Notes under the pieces: generated by a model
Told to the model about the DNA's origin: nothing
Seen by the model: only the letters and a program-made list of their open reading frames with translations
The model's database searches: none
NCBI GenBank assembly: GCA_024278855.1
Contig: JAJRSJ010000001.1
Coordinates: forward strand, 1 to 64,000
Source of the DNA: Alphaproteobacteria bacterium
Lineage (GTDB): Bacteria > Pseudomonadota > Alphaproteobacteria > Caulobacterales > Maricaulaceae
DNA length: 64,000 nucleotides
Direction: 5' to 3'
Part shown: piece by piece, positions 46,184-55,823 of the stretch
How the letters are laid out: every line of letters starts with the position of its first letter
Position numbering within the stretch: the stretch's first letter is position 1
Made by a program: the position numbers and the translations under genes

Positions 46184-47461
46184 ATGTTTAAGTATATCCT
46201 CTTGATTGTCATGGCTTTTGGCGCACCCTTAATTGCTTGTGCCGCCGCGCCGAAACCTGCACCAACGCCGCGTTTAAAGGCACAAAGCCCCGAAATCAGG
46301 CCCGCAGACATATCGGCGCAACACAGCCAAACACAAATTTTTGCGTTGTGGAAACGGGGCTTCATGGCCCGTGCCATTGCCAAAGGCTATGATGCTGCTC
46401 TGGTTAACGCCACGATTGGCCCGGCCAAAATCAACCCCAAAGCCGTCCAGAGCAATGAGACCCAGCCGGAGTTCACCCGCGCCATTTGGGTATATGTTGA
46501 CGGGGTCATGTCCCCTGCCCGCCTGAACGGGGGGCGCGACAAACTGGCCAAGCACAGGGACTTGTTTGCGGATATTGAAGCCCGCTACGGCGTAGACCGG
46601 TATATTTTAACCAGTATTTGGGGGCTTGAGTCCGCTTACGGCAAAATCCTGGGCCATGACAATATGATCGACAGTCTGGCGACACTGGCATTTCAGGGAC
46701 GCAGGCAAAAGTTCGGCGAACAACAATTATTTGGGCTGCTAGACATGTTGGCGCGGGGCGATGTGCGCAGGGATCAACTGATCGGCTCTTGGGCGGGCGC
46801 CATGGGCATGACCCAGTTCATCCCCACTACATTTCGGGATTATGCCGTTGATTATGACAATAATGGCAATAAGGATTTATGGACGGATGTTGGCGATGCT
46901 CTGGCCTCCACCGCCTATTATTTATCGCGCTTTGGTTGGCGGGGCGCGGAGCCGATTGTGGCAGAAGTCTTGTTACCTGCCGGGTTTAATTACGGCCTGT
47001 CAGACGGCACCAAACGCACTATATCCGGTTGGTCAGCCATGGGGGTGCGTCCGGTGGGCGGAAAAAATTGGTCGAAACAGGCTCTGTTCTTGAACGCCAA
47101 ACTCCTCATGCCCGCCGGCGTAAACGGCCCGGTGTTTTTAACCTTTAAGAATTTTGACGTTATTAAAAAATATAACAACTCCACATCATACGCTTTGGGG
47201 ATCACCGTGTTGGCGGAAAGTTTGCAAGGCAAAAAAACCATCACAACGGACTGGCCTCGCCAAGACAAACCTTTGCTGCGCAACCACAAAAAAGCCCTGC
47301 AACAAGCCCTGACCAATCAAGGCTATAGCACGGGCGGAATTGACGGCATGATCGGCCCCAATTCAAGACGCGCCATCCGCGCCTGGCAACGGGCAAACGG
47401 CTTAGCCGCAGACGGATATGTCAACCAGGCGCTGTTGCGCAAAATATTGACAGGGCAATAA
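46184..47461 (+). CDS. Lytic murein transglycosylase (MltB family) with peptidoglycan-binding domain
   Basis: 425 aa, signal peptide ending IACAAA. Catalytic domain of soluble lytic transglycosylase B type: RYGVDRYILTSIWGLESAYG with catalytic Glu, GSWAGAMGMTQFIPTTF and DYDNNGNKDLWTDVGDALAS. C-terminal PG_binding_1 repeat: GYSTGGIDGMIGPNSRRAIRAWQRANGL. Cleaves glycan strands in the periplasm. No strong ribosome site; the ATG at 46184 starts the signal peptide. Confidence 0.94.
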   Translation: MFKYILLIVMAFGAPLIACAAAPKPAPTPRLKAQSPEIRPADISAQHSQTQIFALWKRGFMARAIAKGYDAALVNATIGPAKINPKAVQSNETQPEFTRAIWVYVDGVMSPARLNGGRDKLAKHRDLFADIEARYGVDRYILTSIWGLESAYGKILGHDNMIDSLATLAFQGRRQKFGEQQLFGLLDMLARGDVRRDQLIGSWAGAMGMTQFIPTTFRDYAVDYDNNGNKDLWTDVGDALASTAYYLSRFGWRGAEPIVAEVLLPAGFNYGLSDGTKRTISGWSAMGVRPVGGKNWSKQALFLNAKLLMPAGVNGPVFLTFKNFDVIKKYNNSTSYALGITVLAESLQGKKTITTDWPRQDKPLLRNHKKALQQALTNQGYSTGGIDGMIGPNSRRAIRAWQRANGLAADGYVNQALLRKILTGQ

Positions 47462-47469
47462 GTGCGCTC

Positions 47470-47859
47470 TTATGCTTTCTTGCGCTCTTTTTCACCTTCG
47501 AGGCTCCAAATACCTGCGCCGTTTGCGGCGATATACAGGAAGATGAAACAGTATAGCGCAATGAGTTCGCCGCCGTTAGAGATCGGGAACAAGCCTTCTT
47601 TGCCGTGGGCTATCCAATAGCCAACTGCCGCCATACCGCTACTGATGAAAGCGGCAGGTCGGGTAAACAAACCAAGAGCTATCAATGCACCGCCGAGAAT
47701 TTCAATGCCGCCAGCCGCCATAGTCATCGGGTTGAGCGGCCAGGGAAAGTCAGTGGGGAAGTTGAAAAATTTCTGAACTCCGTGTCCCATAAACAATAGC
47801 CCGCTGACAATCCGCAAGAGCGCATATGTGTGTTCTTTATATTTATCTAAAAACCCCAT
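47470..47859 (-). CDS. DoxX-family membrane protein
   Basis: 129 aa from ATG 47859 with AAAGGGGA upstream. Four transmembrane helices, opening with YALLRIVSGLLFMGHGVQKFFNF, typical of DoxX/DoxD-like oxidoreductase-associated proteins. Function in family is not settled. Single gene. Confidence 0.9.
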   Translation of the reverse strand: MGFLDKYKEHTYALLRIVSGLLFMGHGVQKFFNFPTDFPWPLNPMTMAAGGIEILGGALIALGLFTRPAAFISSGMAAVGYWIAHGKEGLFPISNGGELIALYCFIFLYIAANGAGIWSLEGEKERKKA

Positions 47860-48036
47860 GATATTTCCCCTTTGTTGTTTAGGCATCAAGCCTAGCACAA
47901 ACAGCGAAAAAGTCAATTTTCAGACTTTACGGGCCGTTTTAGTCTTTCGCCTAGGCCCTAATACTTCGTACTGTTCACTTGACCAAGGGCGAGTTTGCTT
48001 TGATATAGGGGCAGAATTTAGAAATACCGAAAACTT

Positions 48037-48528
48037 ATGAGCACACCAGATTGTAACAAAGCCGAATTTCGCAAAACTTTGGGGCAATTTGCGACGGGGG
48101 TGACCGTAATCACGACCTTGGGCGCAGATGCCCGGCGGGTCGGGGTGACGGTGAGCAGTTTTAACAGCCTGTCCATGCACCCGCCCATGATCCTTTGGTC
48201 ATTGGCAAAATCCGCCTTTAGCCTGCCGGCTTTTGAACAGGCCAAATTTTTTAATGTGCATGTATTGGGCGCGGACCAAGGTGCGCTGTCCAGATGCTTT
48301 TCAAGCCCTGGCACCGATAAGTTCGGCGGCATTGAAACCCAAAAAGGCTTGGACGACACACCTATTTTGCCCCAACATGCCGCTTTGTTTGAATGTAAAA
48401 CTGCCCATCTATATGCGGGCGGGGATCACATGATTATTGTCGGCCAAGTGATAAAATTTTCGTGCAATAACACGACACCATTAGTGTTTCACGGAGGTCA
48501 ATACAGGGGTATTGATAATTTGGCTTAG
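48037..48528 (+). CDS. Flavin reductase family protein
   Basis: 163 aa FMN-binding split-barrel: FRKTLGQFATGVTVITTLGADARRVGVTVSSFNSLSMHPPMILWSLAKSA is the flavin site, with GGDHMIIVGQVI near the end. Supplies reduced flavin to a two-component monooxygenase in related clusters; no partner is adjacent. Converges on msrA. Confidence 0.92.
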   Translation: MSTPDCNKAEFRKTLGQFATGVTVITTLGADARRVGVTVSSFNSLSMHPPMILWSLAKSAFSLPAFEQAKFFNVHVLGADQGALSRCFSSPGTDKFGGIETQKGLDDTPILPQHAALFECKTAHLYAGGDHMIIVGQVIKFSCNNTTPLVFHGGQYRGIDNLA

Positions 48529-48532
48529 GCCT

Positions 48533-49141
48533 TTATTTACCCCATAGCTTTCTAAGTCGTTTATCGCGGCGACACCCCGTGCGGTAATAAGTGTAGCGGA
48601 TCGGATTTTTCTTGTAATAGTCTTGGTGATAGGTTTCGGCCTTGTAAAAACGGGCGGCGGGTAGAATTGGTGTGACCACCTTGTCTTTTAACCGCCCTGA
48701 ATTTTGCAAGGCGGTTTTTGAGGCGCGGGCCGCTTCCATTTGTTTTGGCGTCGCAAATATGGCCGTGGCATAGGACTGGCCCCGATCACAAAACTGTCCG
48801 CCGCCGTCGGTTGGGTCAACCGTAGTCCAAAAATATTCCAAAAGCTCGTCGTAGCTGATTTTAGCCGGGTCGTAGATGATTTTGGCAACCTCGTAATGCC
48901 CGGTGTTGTTGCGTGTGACCTGTTTATAAGTTGGGTTCTTGGTGTGCCCGCCCGCATAGCCCGAAACGGCCTCTATAACGCCGGGCAGTTTCTCGAAATC
49001 CGCTTCCACGCACCAAAAACACCCGCCCGCAAATACGGCTTCAGCTTGCGCAGTTTTATCATTTGTTTGTGCATTTGCAACGCCGCTAGCCGTAAAGATA
49101 ATCGCCAGAATTGATAATGCAGTTTTTGTAAAAATATTCAT
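48533..49141 (-). CDS. msrA: Exported peptide-methionine (S)-S-oxide reductase
   Basis: 202 aa. Signal peptide MNIFTKTALSILAIIFTASG ending in ANA, then catalytic GGCFWCVEADFEKLPGV, SGYAGGHTKNPTYKQV, DPTDGGGQFCDRGQSY. A signal peptide makes it a periplasmic repair enzyme for oxidised Met. Length allows for the resolving Cys near CRRDKRL in the C-terminus. Stops a few bases from the flavin reductase gene. Confidence 0.94.
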   Translation of the reverse strand: MNIFTKTALSILAIIFTASGVANAQTNDKTAQAEAVFAGGCFWCVEADFEKLPGVIEAVSGYAGGHTKNPTYKQVTRNNTGHYEVAKIIYDPAKISYDELLEYFWTTVDPTDGGGQFCDRGQSYATAIFATPKQMEAARASKTALQNSGRLKDKVVTPILPAARFYKAETYHQDYYKKNPIRYTYYRTGCRRDKRLRKLWGK

Positions 49142-49202
49142 ACAGGAGATTTACTGCCTATCCTGTTCACATGCCAGACACATAGTTGAGAGTTTTTCGC
49201 GA

Positions 49203-49316
49203 CTAACGCTCCGCGTCAAAAGCACTTAGATAAGCTTGCATTTTTTGCTGGATGCGCAAACGCTTTACCGTATCAAGAATGATGCCGCAGGGCAGCGACA
49301 ATGCAGACCCCAGAGC
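49203..49316 (-). pseudogene. In-frame C-terminal remnant of the glycosyltransferase after TGA
   Basis: The same frame beyond the TGA reads ALGSALSLPCGIILDTVKRL then RIQQKMQAYLSAFDAER and a TAG at 49203-49205. The hydrophobic helix followed by a basic DTVKRLR sequence is the usual end of this GT2 subfamily, so the TGA splits a formerly intact gene. Confidence 0.72.
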
Positions 49317-50135
49317 TCAACCAGCCGCCAAAACCGCCGACGGAAACCGTTCGACCAAACCAGTTTCGAAAAATTCAAACACCACAGGCAAACCGACCGC
49401 CAAGCTAACCATGCCGATCACAAAAGCCCCCGCCAAAAAGAACCGCATGGGCTGTTGGTCGCGGTATAATTTACCCATGAGCCATGCAATGCGGGCGCCA
49501 TCTCCAAGGGTGGATAATTTGCTCTCGCCGCCGACCCGCTCAAAGAACGGCACTTGTACTTCTGCGAACGGCAGGCGCAATTCCAGACAGTGAATGGTCA
49601 TTTCCGCCTCAATTTCAAACTTGTCGGACATCATGGGGAATGAGCGGACAAACCGGCGCGAAAACACGCGGTAGCCGGAAAAAATATCAGTGAAATGCCG
49701 TCCAAATGCCGCGCCCATGACCCAGGTAAACACCCGGTTGCCAAAGGCATGACCGGGCCGATATTTTTCGTCCCCCGAGGCCCGCGCCGCCACAATCATA
49801 TCCAGTTTTTCGTCTTGTAGTTTCTTGACCAAACCGGGGGCCGCTGATGCATCATAGCTACCGTCCGCATCACACATAATATAGACATCTGCACCGATTT
49901 CGCGAAACAAACGCCGCATAGCATTACCCTTGCCCGGCAAGGCTTGATGCCAAACTTCGGCACCGGCTTTTTTCGCAATTTCTGCCGTCTTGTCTTGGGA
50001 ATTATTATCACAAACAATTATGCGCGCTTTTGGCAGAGATTTTCTAAACCCCTCTATGACATGGGCCAGTCCCGCTTCTTCGTCGTAAGCGGGGAGCAGA
50101 ACGGCGATTTGCGGTTTTGATTGTTGTTTCGGCAT
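49317..50135 (-). CDS. Family 2 glycosyltransferase, truncated by an in-frame TGA
   Basis: 272 aa from ATG 50135, behind AAGGGG. GT-A fold: IAVLLPAYDEEAGLAHVI, IIVCDNNSQDKTAEIA, YIMCDADGSYDASA (DxD-like metal motif), then IFSGYRVFSRRFVRSFPMM and transmembrane-prone FLAGAFVIGMVSLAVGLPVVFEF. Likely transfers sugar to a lipid or protein acceptor at the cytoplasmic membrane (dolichol-phosphate mannosyltransferase-like). It ends at VLAAG-TGA, in the middle of the C-terminal membrane region; coding continues in frame to 49203. Confidence 0.87.
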   Translation of the reverse strand: MPKQQSKPQIAVLLPAYDEEAGLAHVIEGFRKSLPKARIIVCDNNSQDKTAEIAKKAGAEVWHQALPGKGNAMRRLFREIGADVYIMCDADGSYDASAAPGLVKKLQDEKLDMIVAARASGDEKYRPGHAFGNRVFTWVMGAAFGRHFTDIFSGYRVFSRRFVRSFPMMSDKFEIEAEMTIHCLELRLPFAEVQVPFFERVGGESKLSTLGDGARIAWLMGKLYRDQQPMRFFLAGAFVIGMVSLAVGLPVVFEFFETGLVERFPSAVLAAG

Positions 50136-50159
50136 GACCACCCCTTATGATTATTGCAT

Positions 50160-50640
50160 GGATAGCGGATTAAAGTTTATAAGGGGTTTATAAATCCCCA
50201 ACACCAAATGCGCCGCACCCTTTCGAACTGGCGTTTTTACGTTCAAACATCTGCCCCAACAAGAGGCGCGAAATGAGCTTCGCGAATGACATCTCCCCAG
50301 AGGTGGGACATCATAATGGGACGTCCGTGTGGTTTTGCCCGACACTGGAATACCAGATAGAGCGCTTAGTTGAGTTTCGTGAGGAGCTAGCCACACGGCG
50401 GCGTCTTTTCACATAGGGGGCCCGTAGGTTAGTCGAGAACCAAGGACCTCGCCCGGAGCCGGCCGACCACTCCATGTTATAGGAGCATCTACACCGACGA
50501 AACGCCGTCTCCCCTCCAGCCAACCAACGATCGTTTGCCTGTCCCAAAGAGAAGAACAATTTAGGTATACCCCGATAAGATCAGGCATGGATTAGATTTA
50601 GTAAAAAATAATAATATGCAAGAATTACAATAATTTAGAG
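50160..50640. other. About 480-base gene-free, hairpin-rich stretch; candidate structured RNA
   Basis: No credible coding frame. Complementary blocks: CCGTGTGG (50325-50332) with CCACACGG (50391-50398), closing a domain that contains CTGG-AATA-CCAG (50345-50356); CGCGAA-ATGAGC-TTCGCG (50267-50284); CTCC-ATGTTATA-GGAG (50470-50485); GACG-AAACGC-CGTC (50496-50509). At one end GGGGTTTATAAATCCCC (50183-50199) is a near palindrome; at the other an AT-rich tract (50590-50630) could hold a promoter for a minus-strand RNA. RNA class and strand are not identified. Not assigned to tmRNA, RNase P, 6S or SRP RNA because their conserved cores were not found. Confidence 0.4.
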
Positions 50641-50644
50641 CCGT

Positions 50645-51700
50645 TTAAGCTATTTTTATTGAACGATAGACATATTGCCCGCCCTGATTAAGCGACCGCT
50701 GCATCAATCCCCGCGCTCTCAGACAATTAAGATGCGCTATGCTTTCGCCGACCGCCATTGAGCGGTTGCCGTCATTGATGGTGCGGCGAAACAACACCGG
50801 ATATACTTCGGTGGATAATTTTGGCTCGGTGCAATATTTATGCAATCTTTCCAAGGCAAGTTCATGATGTTTGATCAATTTGGACAGCCGGTGATGGGCG
50901 CCGCGAAACGGGATGCCGTGGGCAGGCAAGACCAATGTGTCTTTTGGGACTTCGGCTTTCAGTTTATGACAAGAACTTATCCAGTCTTCCAACGGATTGC
51001 CCTCAGGCTCGGTTGGCCAAACGCTGACATTGGAGCTGATATTGGGCAGGAGCTGGTCGCCGCTGATCATGATGTTAAGCGCACCGCTGTACAAACAAGC
51101 ATGTTCAGGCGAGTGGCCAGAGCCAACAATGATGCGCCAGTCCCGCTGGTTTATTTCGATTAGCTCCCCGTCCCTGATACGCTGATAACCATCGGGCAAG
51201 GGAGAGATAGCTTTGCCGAACCCGCCAAATTTTGATTTATAATTTTCGATTTGTGCGTCCGTAAGTCCGGCGCGTTTGTAAAAGGCGATGCCTTCTTTGG
51301 GGGCCGGATTACCCGTATCCGCAGCCATGAGCCGGCACAGGAAATACTCGCCCATGGTCATCAGCAAGGGCGCACCGAATTTGCGGCACATCCAACCGGC
51401 CAACCCGGCATGGTCAGGGTGTAAATGTGTGCAGATAACCCGGTTAACATGCGCCCCGTTCATATTATCCGTAAAAACCTGTCGCCAAATACCCATAGCG
51501 GCGTGCCAACCAAGCCCGGTATCCACAACAACAAATTCGTCGCCGTCGCGCAAGAAATATAGATTGATGTGGTCAAGCCCTTCCATGGGCAAGGACATGC
51601 GTAACCAAAATACACCGTCGACAATTTCGGTGACATCCCCTGCGCCGGGTGCGGTATCGGTAATGAAAGTCAGTCGGGAGATGGGAGTTTGTGTGCTCAT
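50645..51700 (-). CDS. Metallo-beta-lactamase fold hydrolase
   Basis: 351 aa from ATG 51700 (GTG at 51706 alternative). HLHPDHAGLAGW is the HxHxDH zinc motif, with VVDTGLGWHAA before it, GSGHSPEHACLY and LPAHGIPF after. A C-terminal domain contains a winged-helix-like stretch. Similar to CoA- or lactone-thioester hydrolases (glyoxalase II-like). Adjacent to, and on the same strand as, the TetR regulator. Confidence 0.9.
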   Translation of the reverse strand: MSTQTPISRLTFITDTAPGAGDVTEIVDGVFWLRMSLPMEGLDHINLYFLRDGDEFVVVDTGLGWHAAMGIWRQVFTDNMNGAHVNRVICTHLHPDHAGLAGWMCRKFGAPLLMTMGEYFLCRLMAADTGNPAPKEGIAFYKRAGLTDAQIENYKSKFGGFGKAISPLPDGYQRIRDGELIEINQRDWRIIVGSGHSPEHACLYSGALNIMISGDQLLPNISSNVSVWPTEPEGNPLEDWISSCHKLKAEVPKDTLVLPAHGIPFRGAHHRLSKLIKHHELALERLHKYCTEPKLSTEVYPVLFRRTINDGNRSMAVGESIAHLNCLRARGLMQRSLNQGGQYVYRSIKIA

Positions 51701-51787
51701 AGCCACAACCTACATAAAACTAGCAAAGCCGCAATAGGCTTGGCGCGACGAACATGTATGCATTATTGACGGTTGTTTGTTTGGTTT

Positions 51788-52390
51788 TTATTTGGCGATA
51801 CCTTGGCTCATTTGGGTGACAAAGGCATCAGCGATATGTTCTCCGCTAAGCCGCCCGCCCGGCTCGTACCAAACATTGAGCCAGTTCAGCGCCCCCATCA
51901 AGAAATACACCGTAACCCTAGCATCAGCTTTTTTAATAGAGCCATCAGACATGCCTTGTTTGACAATCCGCGTAACCGCTCGCTCTATTGACCCTCTGCG
52001 TTTAAGCACTGTGGTTTGAAACTCGCCTTTCAAACTGTCCACATCTGCCAGCAAGCCTAATCCGTCGCGGGTTAGTAAATGCGCAAACGCCCCATAGAGC
52101 AATTGTAATTTACCCAAGCCAGTGTCCCCTTGACCGCGCACGGATTTAACCGCCGCGTCCATGGCATCATAGACCATAATATGGCATTCATATAAAATCT
52201 CTTCTTTGGATTTTACATAATAGTACAAGGCGGCTTTGGATAACCCCAAGGACTGTGCGATTAAAACCATTGACGTATTATGATAACCGCGCCTGCGAAA
52301 GGCCCCGCTAGCTGAACGTATGACCGCTCGCCGCTTGGCCGCATATTGGGCTTCGCGGTTAAACGCCCGATTGGTGTCTAGATTGGTCAT
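51788..52390 (-). CDS. TetR/AcrR-family transcriptional regulator
   Basis: 200 aa from ATG 52390 (TTG 52411 alternative). DNA-binding part: RRAVIRSASGAFRRRGYHNTSMVLIAQSLGLSKAALYYYVKSKEEIL, a canonical TetR helix-turn-helix. The C-terminal ligand domain of about 150 aa is of the type seen in fatty-acyl or steroid-responsive members. Divergent from fhs; could control MBL hydrolase, fhs, or both. Confidence 0.91.
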   Translation of the reverse strand: MTNLDTNRAFNREAQYAAKRRAVIRSASGAFRRRGYHNTSMVLIAQSLGLSKAALYYYVKSKEEILYECHIMVYDAMDAAVKSVRGQGDTGLGKLQLLYGAFAHLLTRDGLGLLADVDSLKGEFQTTVLKRRGSIERAVTRIVKQGMSDGSIKKADARVTVYFLMGALNWLNVWYEPGGRLSGEHIADAFVTQMSQGIAK

Positions 52391-52557
52391 AGTGATGTCG
52401 TCCGTTTCCAAGCTTTAGAGTAGATTATTCGACCATAAAGTCAATCTATGGCCTGCGACATTTTAGATCACGCCGCAAACCAAGTAAGTTAGGCCTATTT
52501 TTTTGGCCAGAATATGTTAACCCATTTGGTAAAATACAATAAAACAAGGATGTGGCT

Positions 52558-54270
52558 ATGACAAATAAAACCCAAACAGACGCCCTGCCACCGCCCGGTG
52601 CACCAGATATTGAAATCGCCCGTGCTGCATCCATGCAGCCAATTCTGGGTCTAGCTGAAAACAAACTTGGTATCCCCCCGGAAGCTCTTATTCCCTATGG
52701 TCATCACAAGGCAAAACTGTCTTTGGATTATATAGAAAAATTAAAGACCAAACCAAAAGGAAAATTGGTATTGGTCACCGCCGTCACCCCGACCACGGCC
52801 GGCGAGGGCAAAACCACGACCAGTGTTGGCCTGCACGACGCCATGGCACAAATTGGCGTCAAATCCATGGTCTGTTTGCGCGAACCGTCCCTGGGGCCGT
52901 GCTTTGGTATGAAAGGCGGTGCAGCGGGCGGAGGCCGGGCGCAAGTGGTGCCAATGGAGGATATCAACCTCCACTTCAACGGCGATTTTCACGCTATCAC
53001 ATCTGCCCACGCTTTGTTATCGGCCCTGCTTGATAATCACCTGCATTGGGGCAATAAGTTGGGGATTGATCCGCGCAGGATAAGTTGGAAGCGAGTGGTC
53101 GATATGAATGACCGGGCTTTGCGCAATATGGTTATCGGGCTTGGCGGCCCCGTTCACGGTGTGCCGCGTGAAAGCGGTTTTGATATTACGGTTGCCTCCG
53201 AGATCATGGCGATTTTTTGTTTGGCCGGCAGCCTTGCTGATTTGCAAGACAGATTGGGCAATATTATTGTGGCTTATTCCTATGACAACAAACCGGTGAC
53301 GGCGCGTGATTTGGGTGCAGACGGAGCCATGGCCGTTCTTTTAAAAGATGCTTTGGCACCAAATTTAGTGCAAACTATTGAACACAATTTATCCTTCATT
53401 CACGGCGGCGCCTTTGCCAATATTGCCCATGGCTGCAATTCCGTAATGGCAACGAATGCGGCTTTGCATTTAAGCGATGTGGTCATTACCGAAGCCGGGT
53501 TTGGGGCCGATTTGGGCGCGGAGAAATTTCTCAACATTACATGCCGCCAATCAGGCTTGCGGCCAGATGCGGTGGTCATTGTTTGCACGGTGCGCGCTAT
53601 GAAAATGCAAGCCGGTATCAAAAAATCCGACCTGGCAACACCTGACGCAGATGCAGTTAAGCGCGGTTGCGTCAATCTTGTGCGCCACATTGAAAACATG
53701 AAAATGTTCGGGGTTGATCCAATCGTGGCTATCAATCATTTTTCTCTGGATACCGATAGTGAAATCGCCGCAATCAAGCAAATTTGCCAGCAACAAAACA
53801 TAGCCGTTTCACTGGCCAGACACTGGGAAAAGGGCGGTCTAGGCGCAACAAATTTAGCCAAAGCCGTAATGAAACAACTTTCCGGGAAAGCCGCCAATGT
53901 CCAATTGCTCTATGGGGATAACCTCCCCATGAAAAAGAAAATCGAGACCGTGGCTAAAAAGCTTTACCGAGCCGGTAGTATCTCTCTCAGCTCACCAGCT
54001 ATTCGAGGCCTGCGCGAAATCAAAGCCCTTGGCTTTGATCATTTGCCCGTATGTATTGCTAAAACCCCATATTCATTTTCTAGTAACAAGAAAAAATTGG
54101 GCGCACCCACGGGGCATATTTTGGAAGTACGTGAAGTTCGCCTGTGTGCGGGGGCCGGTTTCGTTGTTGCGGTTTGCGGCGACATCATGACCATGCCTGG
54201 CTTGCCAAGACACCCTGCGGCTCTGGATATTGGACTTGACGAGGCCGGGGAAATTATCGGGCTTGCTTAA
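52558..54270 (+). CDS. fhs: Formate-tetrahydrofolate ligase
   Basis: 570 aa (ATG 52558; GTG 52552 possible). ATP-dependent formation of 10-formyl-THF from formate. Motifs: [16 protein letters not shown] (ATP site), [69 protein letters not shown]. No folD or fchA neighbour. Overlaps the opposite monooxygenase gene by four bases at the stop. Confidence 0.97.
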   Translation: MTNKTQTDALPPPGAPDIEIARAASMQPILGLAENKLGIPPEALIPYGHHKAKLSLDYIEKLKTKPKGKLVLVTAVTPTTAGEGKTTTSVGLHDAMAQIGVKSMVCLREPSLGPCFGMKGGAAGGGRAQVVPMEDINLHFNGDFHAITSAHALLSALLDNHLHWGNKLGIDPRRISWKRVVDMNDRALRNMVIGLGGPVHGVPRESGFDITVASEIMAIFCLAGSLADLQDRLGNIIVAYSYDNKPVTARDLGADGAMAVLLKDALAPNLVQTIEHNLSFIHGGAFANIAHGCNSVMATNAALHLSDVVITEAGFGADLGAEKFLNITCRQSGLRPDAVVIVCTVRAMKMQAGIKKSDLATPDADAVKRGCVNLVRHIENMKMFGVDPIVAINHFSLDTDSEIAAIKQICQQQNIAVSLARHWEKGGLGATNLAKAVMKQLSGKAANVQLLYGDNLPMKKKIETVAKKLYRAGSISLSSPAIRGLREIKALGFDHLPVCIAKTPYSFSSNKKKLGAPTGHILEVREVRLCAGAGFVVAVCGDIMTMPGLPRHPAALDIGLDEAGEIIGLA

Positions 54271-55721
54271 CCGCTTATGACATATTCGTCCCAGACCACA
54301 TTTCGCATCATGCGTTTATAGCTATAGGTCGGGTTGGGCCAAAGGGTCGGAATGGATCCGTCCTTGGTTTTGTACCAGCTTTGGCACGAGGTCGCCCAAA
54401 TTGATGTGCTAAGGCGGGCTTGAATATCTTGGTTATAGGCCTTTACGGCTTCGGGTTTAACCGAAAAATATTGCCCCGGTTTAACCCTTTGGATAAGCTG
54501 GAGCATGTAAGGCATTTGCGCTTCAATCATCAAAATCATAGACGCATGACCGAGCCCGGTATTGGGGCCAAGCAAGAAAAAAGCATTGGCCATGTTTTCA
54601 ATCACCAAGCCTTTATGGGCTTTCGGGTTGGCGCGCCAATCGGACAATTTAGCACCGCCCAGCCCCGTTAAATCGATCTGCGTTAAAAATTCTGTTGCCT
54701 TAAATCCGGTGGTGTAAATCAGAATATCGGCCTTGATCGTCTTGCCGTTGTTAAATTTGATGCCTCTTGGCGTGATGCGCTCAATACCGTGGGTGATCAA
54801 CTCCACATTATCTTGTAATAAAGTGTCGTAATAATCATCTGACAACAATATTCGTTTGCAGCCAATAGGGTAATCCGGGGTCAATTTACGGCGCAAATCC
54901 TCATCTTTAATTTTCCGTACCCGGTATTTATCGGCGTTTCTTTTAAACAGGCGGTTAACCCATCCTTGTTTGTTAAACACACGGAAAAACACATATTCGA
55001 GATAGGCTTGCATGGCCAAGCGGGTAAACTTCATGGTGAAAGGTAAATGTTTGAACAAGGTTTTTTCAAATGAACTATATGACCTGTCCATACGCGGCAC
55101 AATCCAGTTGGCCGTGCGTTGTAACACGGAAACCTGCTTACAAATTTTGGCGATTTTTGGGACAATTTGAACGGCGCTGGCTGCACTGCCGATGACGGCA
55201 ACGCGCTTGTTGGTCAAATTCAAATCCTTGTCCCAACGGGCCGAATGAATTTGCTTGCCTTCAAAGCTATCCGCGCCTTTTATCCGGGGCCAGTTGGGGG
55301 TGCCCAGTATAGCGACACTGGTGATTAAGAACCGGGTTGTGATAATTTCGCCCTTGCTAGTCTTTACAGACCAAACCGCCAAATCTTCATCAAACCGGGC
55401 AGATAAAATTTCCGTATTGGCCCGGATATGTTTATTGAGATCATAGGCCTCGACAATATCCTCCGCATATTTACGGATTTCATATGCAGGCGAAAACCTG
55501 CGACTCCAATTTGGGTTGGGGGCAAATGAATAGGAATATAAATGGGACGGCACATCGCACGCAGCCCCGGGATAGGTATTATCATACCAGGTACCGCTAA
55601 TGCCTCCGGTTTTTTCGGCGATGATAAAATCATCAATTCCCACTTCGCGCAATTTAATAGCCGCCGCTATCCCGGCAAATCCCGCACCGATAATTAGGGC
55701 GGTTAATGGCTGTTCGCCCAT
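54267..55721 (-). CDS. Flavin-dependent monooxygenase (Baeyer-Villiger/FMO type)
   Basis: 484 aa. FAD motif [43 protein letters not shown] is typical of Baeyer-Villiger enzymes; NADPH motif [15 protein letters not shown]; late GxGHxS-like [14 protein letters not shown]. Oxidises ketones or other soft nucleophiles with NADPH and O2; substrate unknown. Divergent from the thioredoxin-fold lipoprotein gene. Confidence 0.92.
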   Translation of the reverse strand: MGEQPLTALIIGAGFAGIAAAIKLREVGIDDFIIAEKTGGISGTWYDNTYPGAACDVPSHLYSYSFAPNPNWSRRFSPAYEIRKYAEDIVEAYDLNKHIRANTEILSARFDEDLAVWSVKTSKGEIITTRFLITSVAILGTPNWPRIKGADSFEGKQIHSARWDKDLNLTNKRVAVIGSAASAVQIVPKIAKICKQVSVLQRTANWIVPRMDRSYSSFEKTLFKHLPFTMKFTRLAMQAYLEYVFFRVFNKQGWVNRLFKRNADKYRVRKIKDEDLRRKLTPDYPIGCKRILLSDDYYDTLLQDNVELITHGIERITPRGIKFNNGKTIKADILIYTTGFKATEFLTQIDLTGLGGAKLSDWRANPKAHKGLVIENMANAFFLLGPNTGLGHASMILMIEAQMPYMLQLIQRVKPGQYFSVKPEAVKAYNQDIQARLSTSIWATSCQSWYKTKDGSIPTLWPNPTYSYKRMMRNVVWDEYVISG

Positions 55722-55823
55722 TCAATTCTCCTTGATAAGTCTGTTGCGCCGATCAGTTTTCGGCTTATATCTGCATTCAAGTTTTTCTAGTCTATTTTAG
55801 ACGGCAAATAAAGGAATGAAATT

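Noticed and set aside
50311-50559. 82-aa ORF on the minus strand (MFFSLGQANDRW...)
   Set aside because: Composition and lack of a ribosome site look random, and it overlaps the hairpin-rich block.
50180-50575. Two-piece tmRNA, RNase P RNA, 6S RNA or SRP RNA
   Set aside because: No GAGGAAAGTC core, no ANDN-type tag frame ending in AVAA, no GGAAGCAGCC SRP loop and no convincing T-arm plus acceptor; GGTTCTCGACTAACC on the minus strand is T-arm-like but has a U-U mismatch in its stem and no partner acceptor strand.
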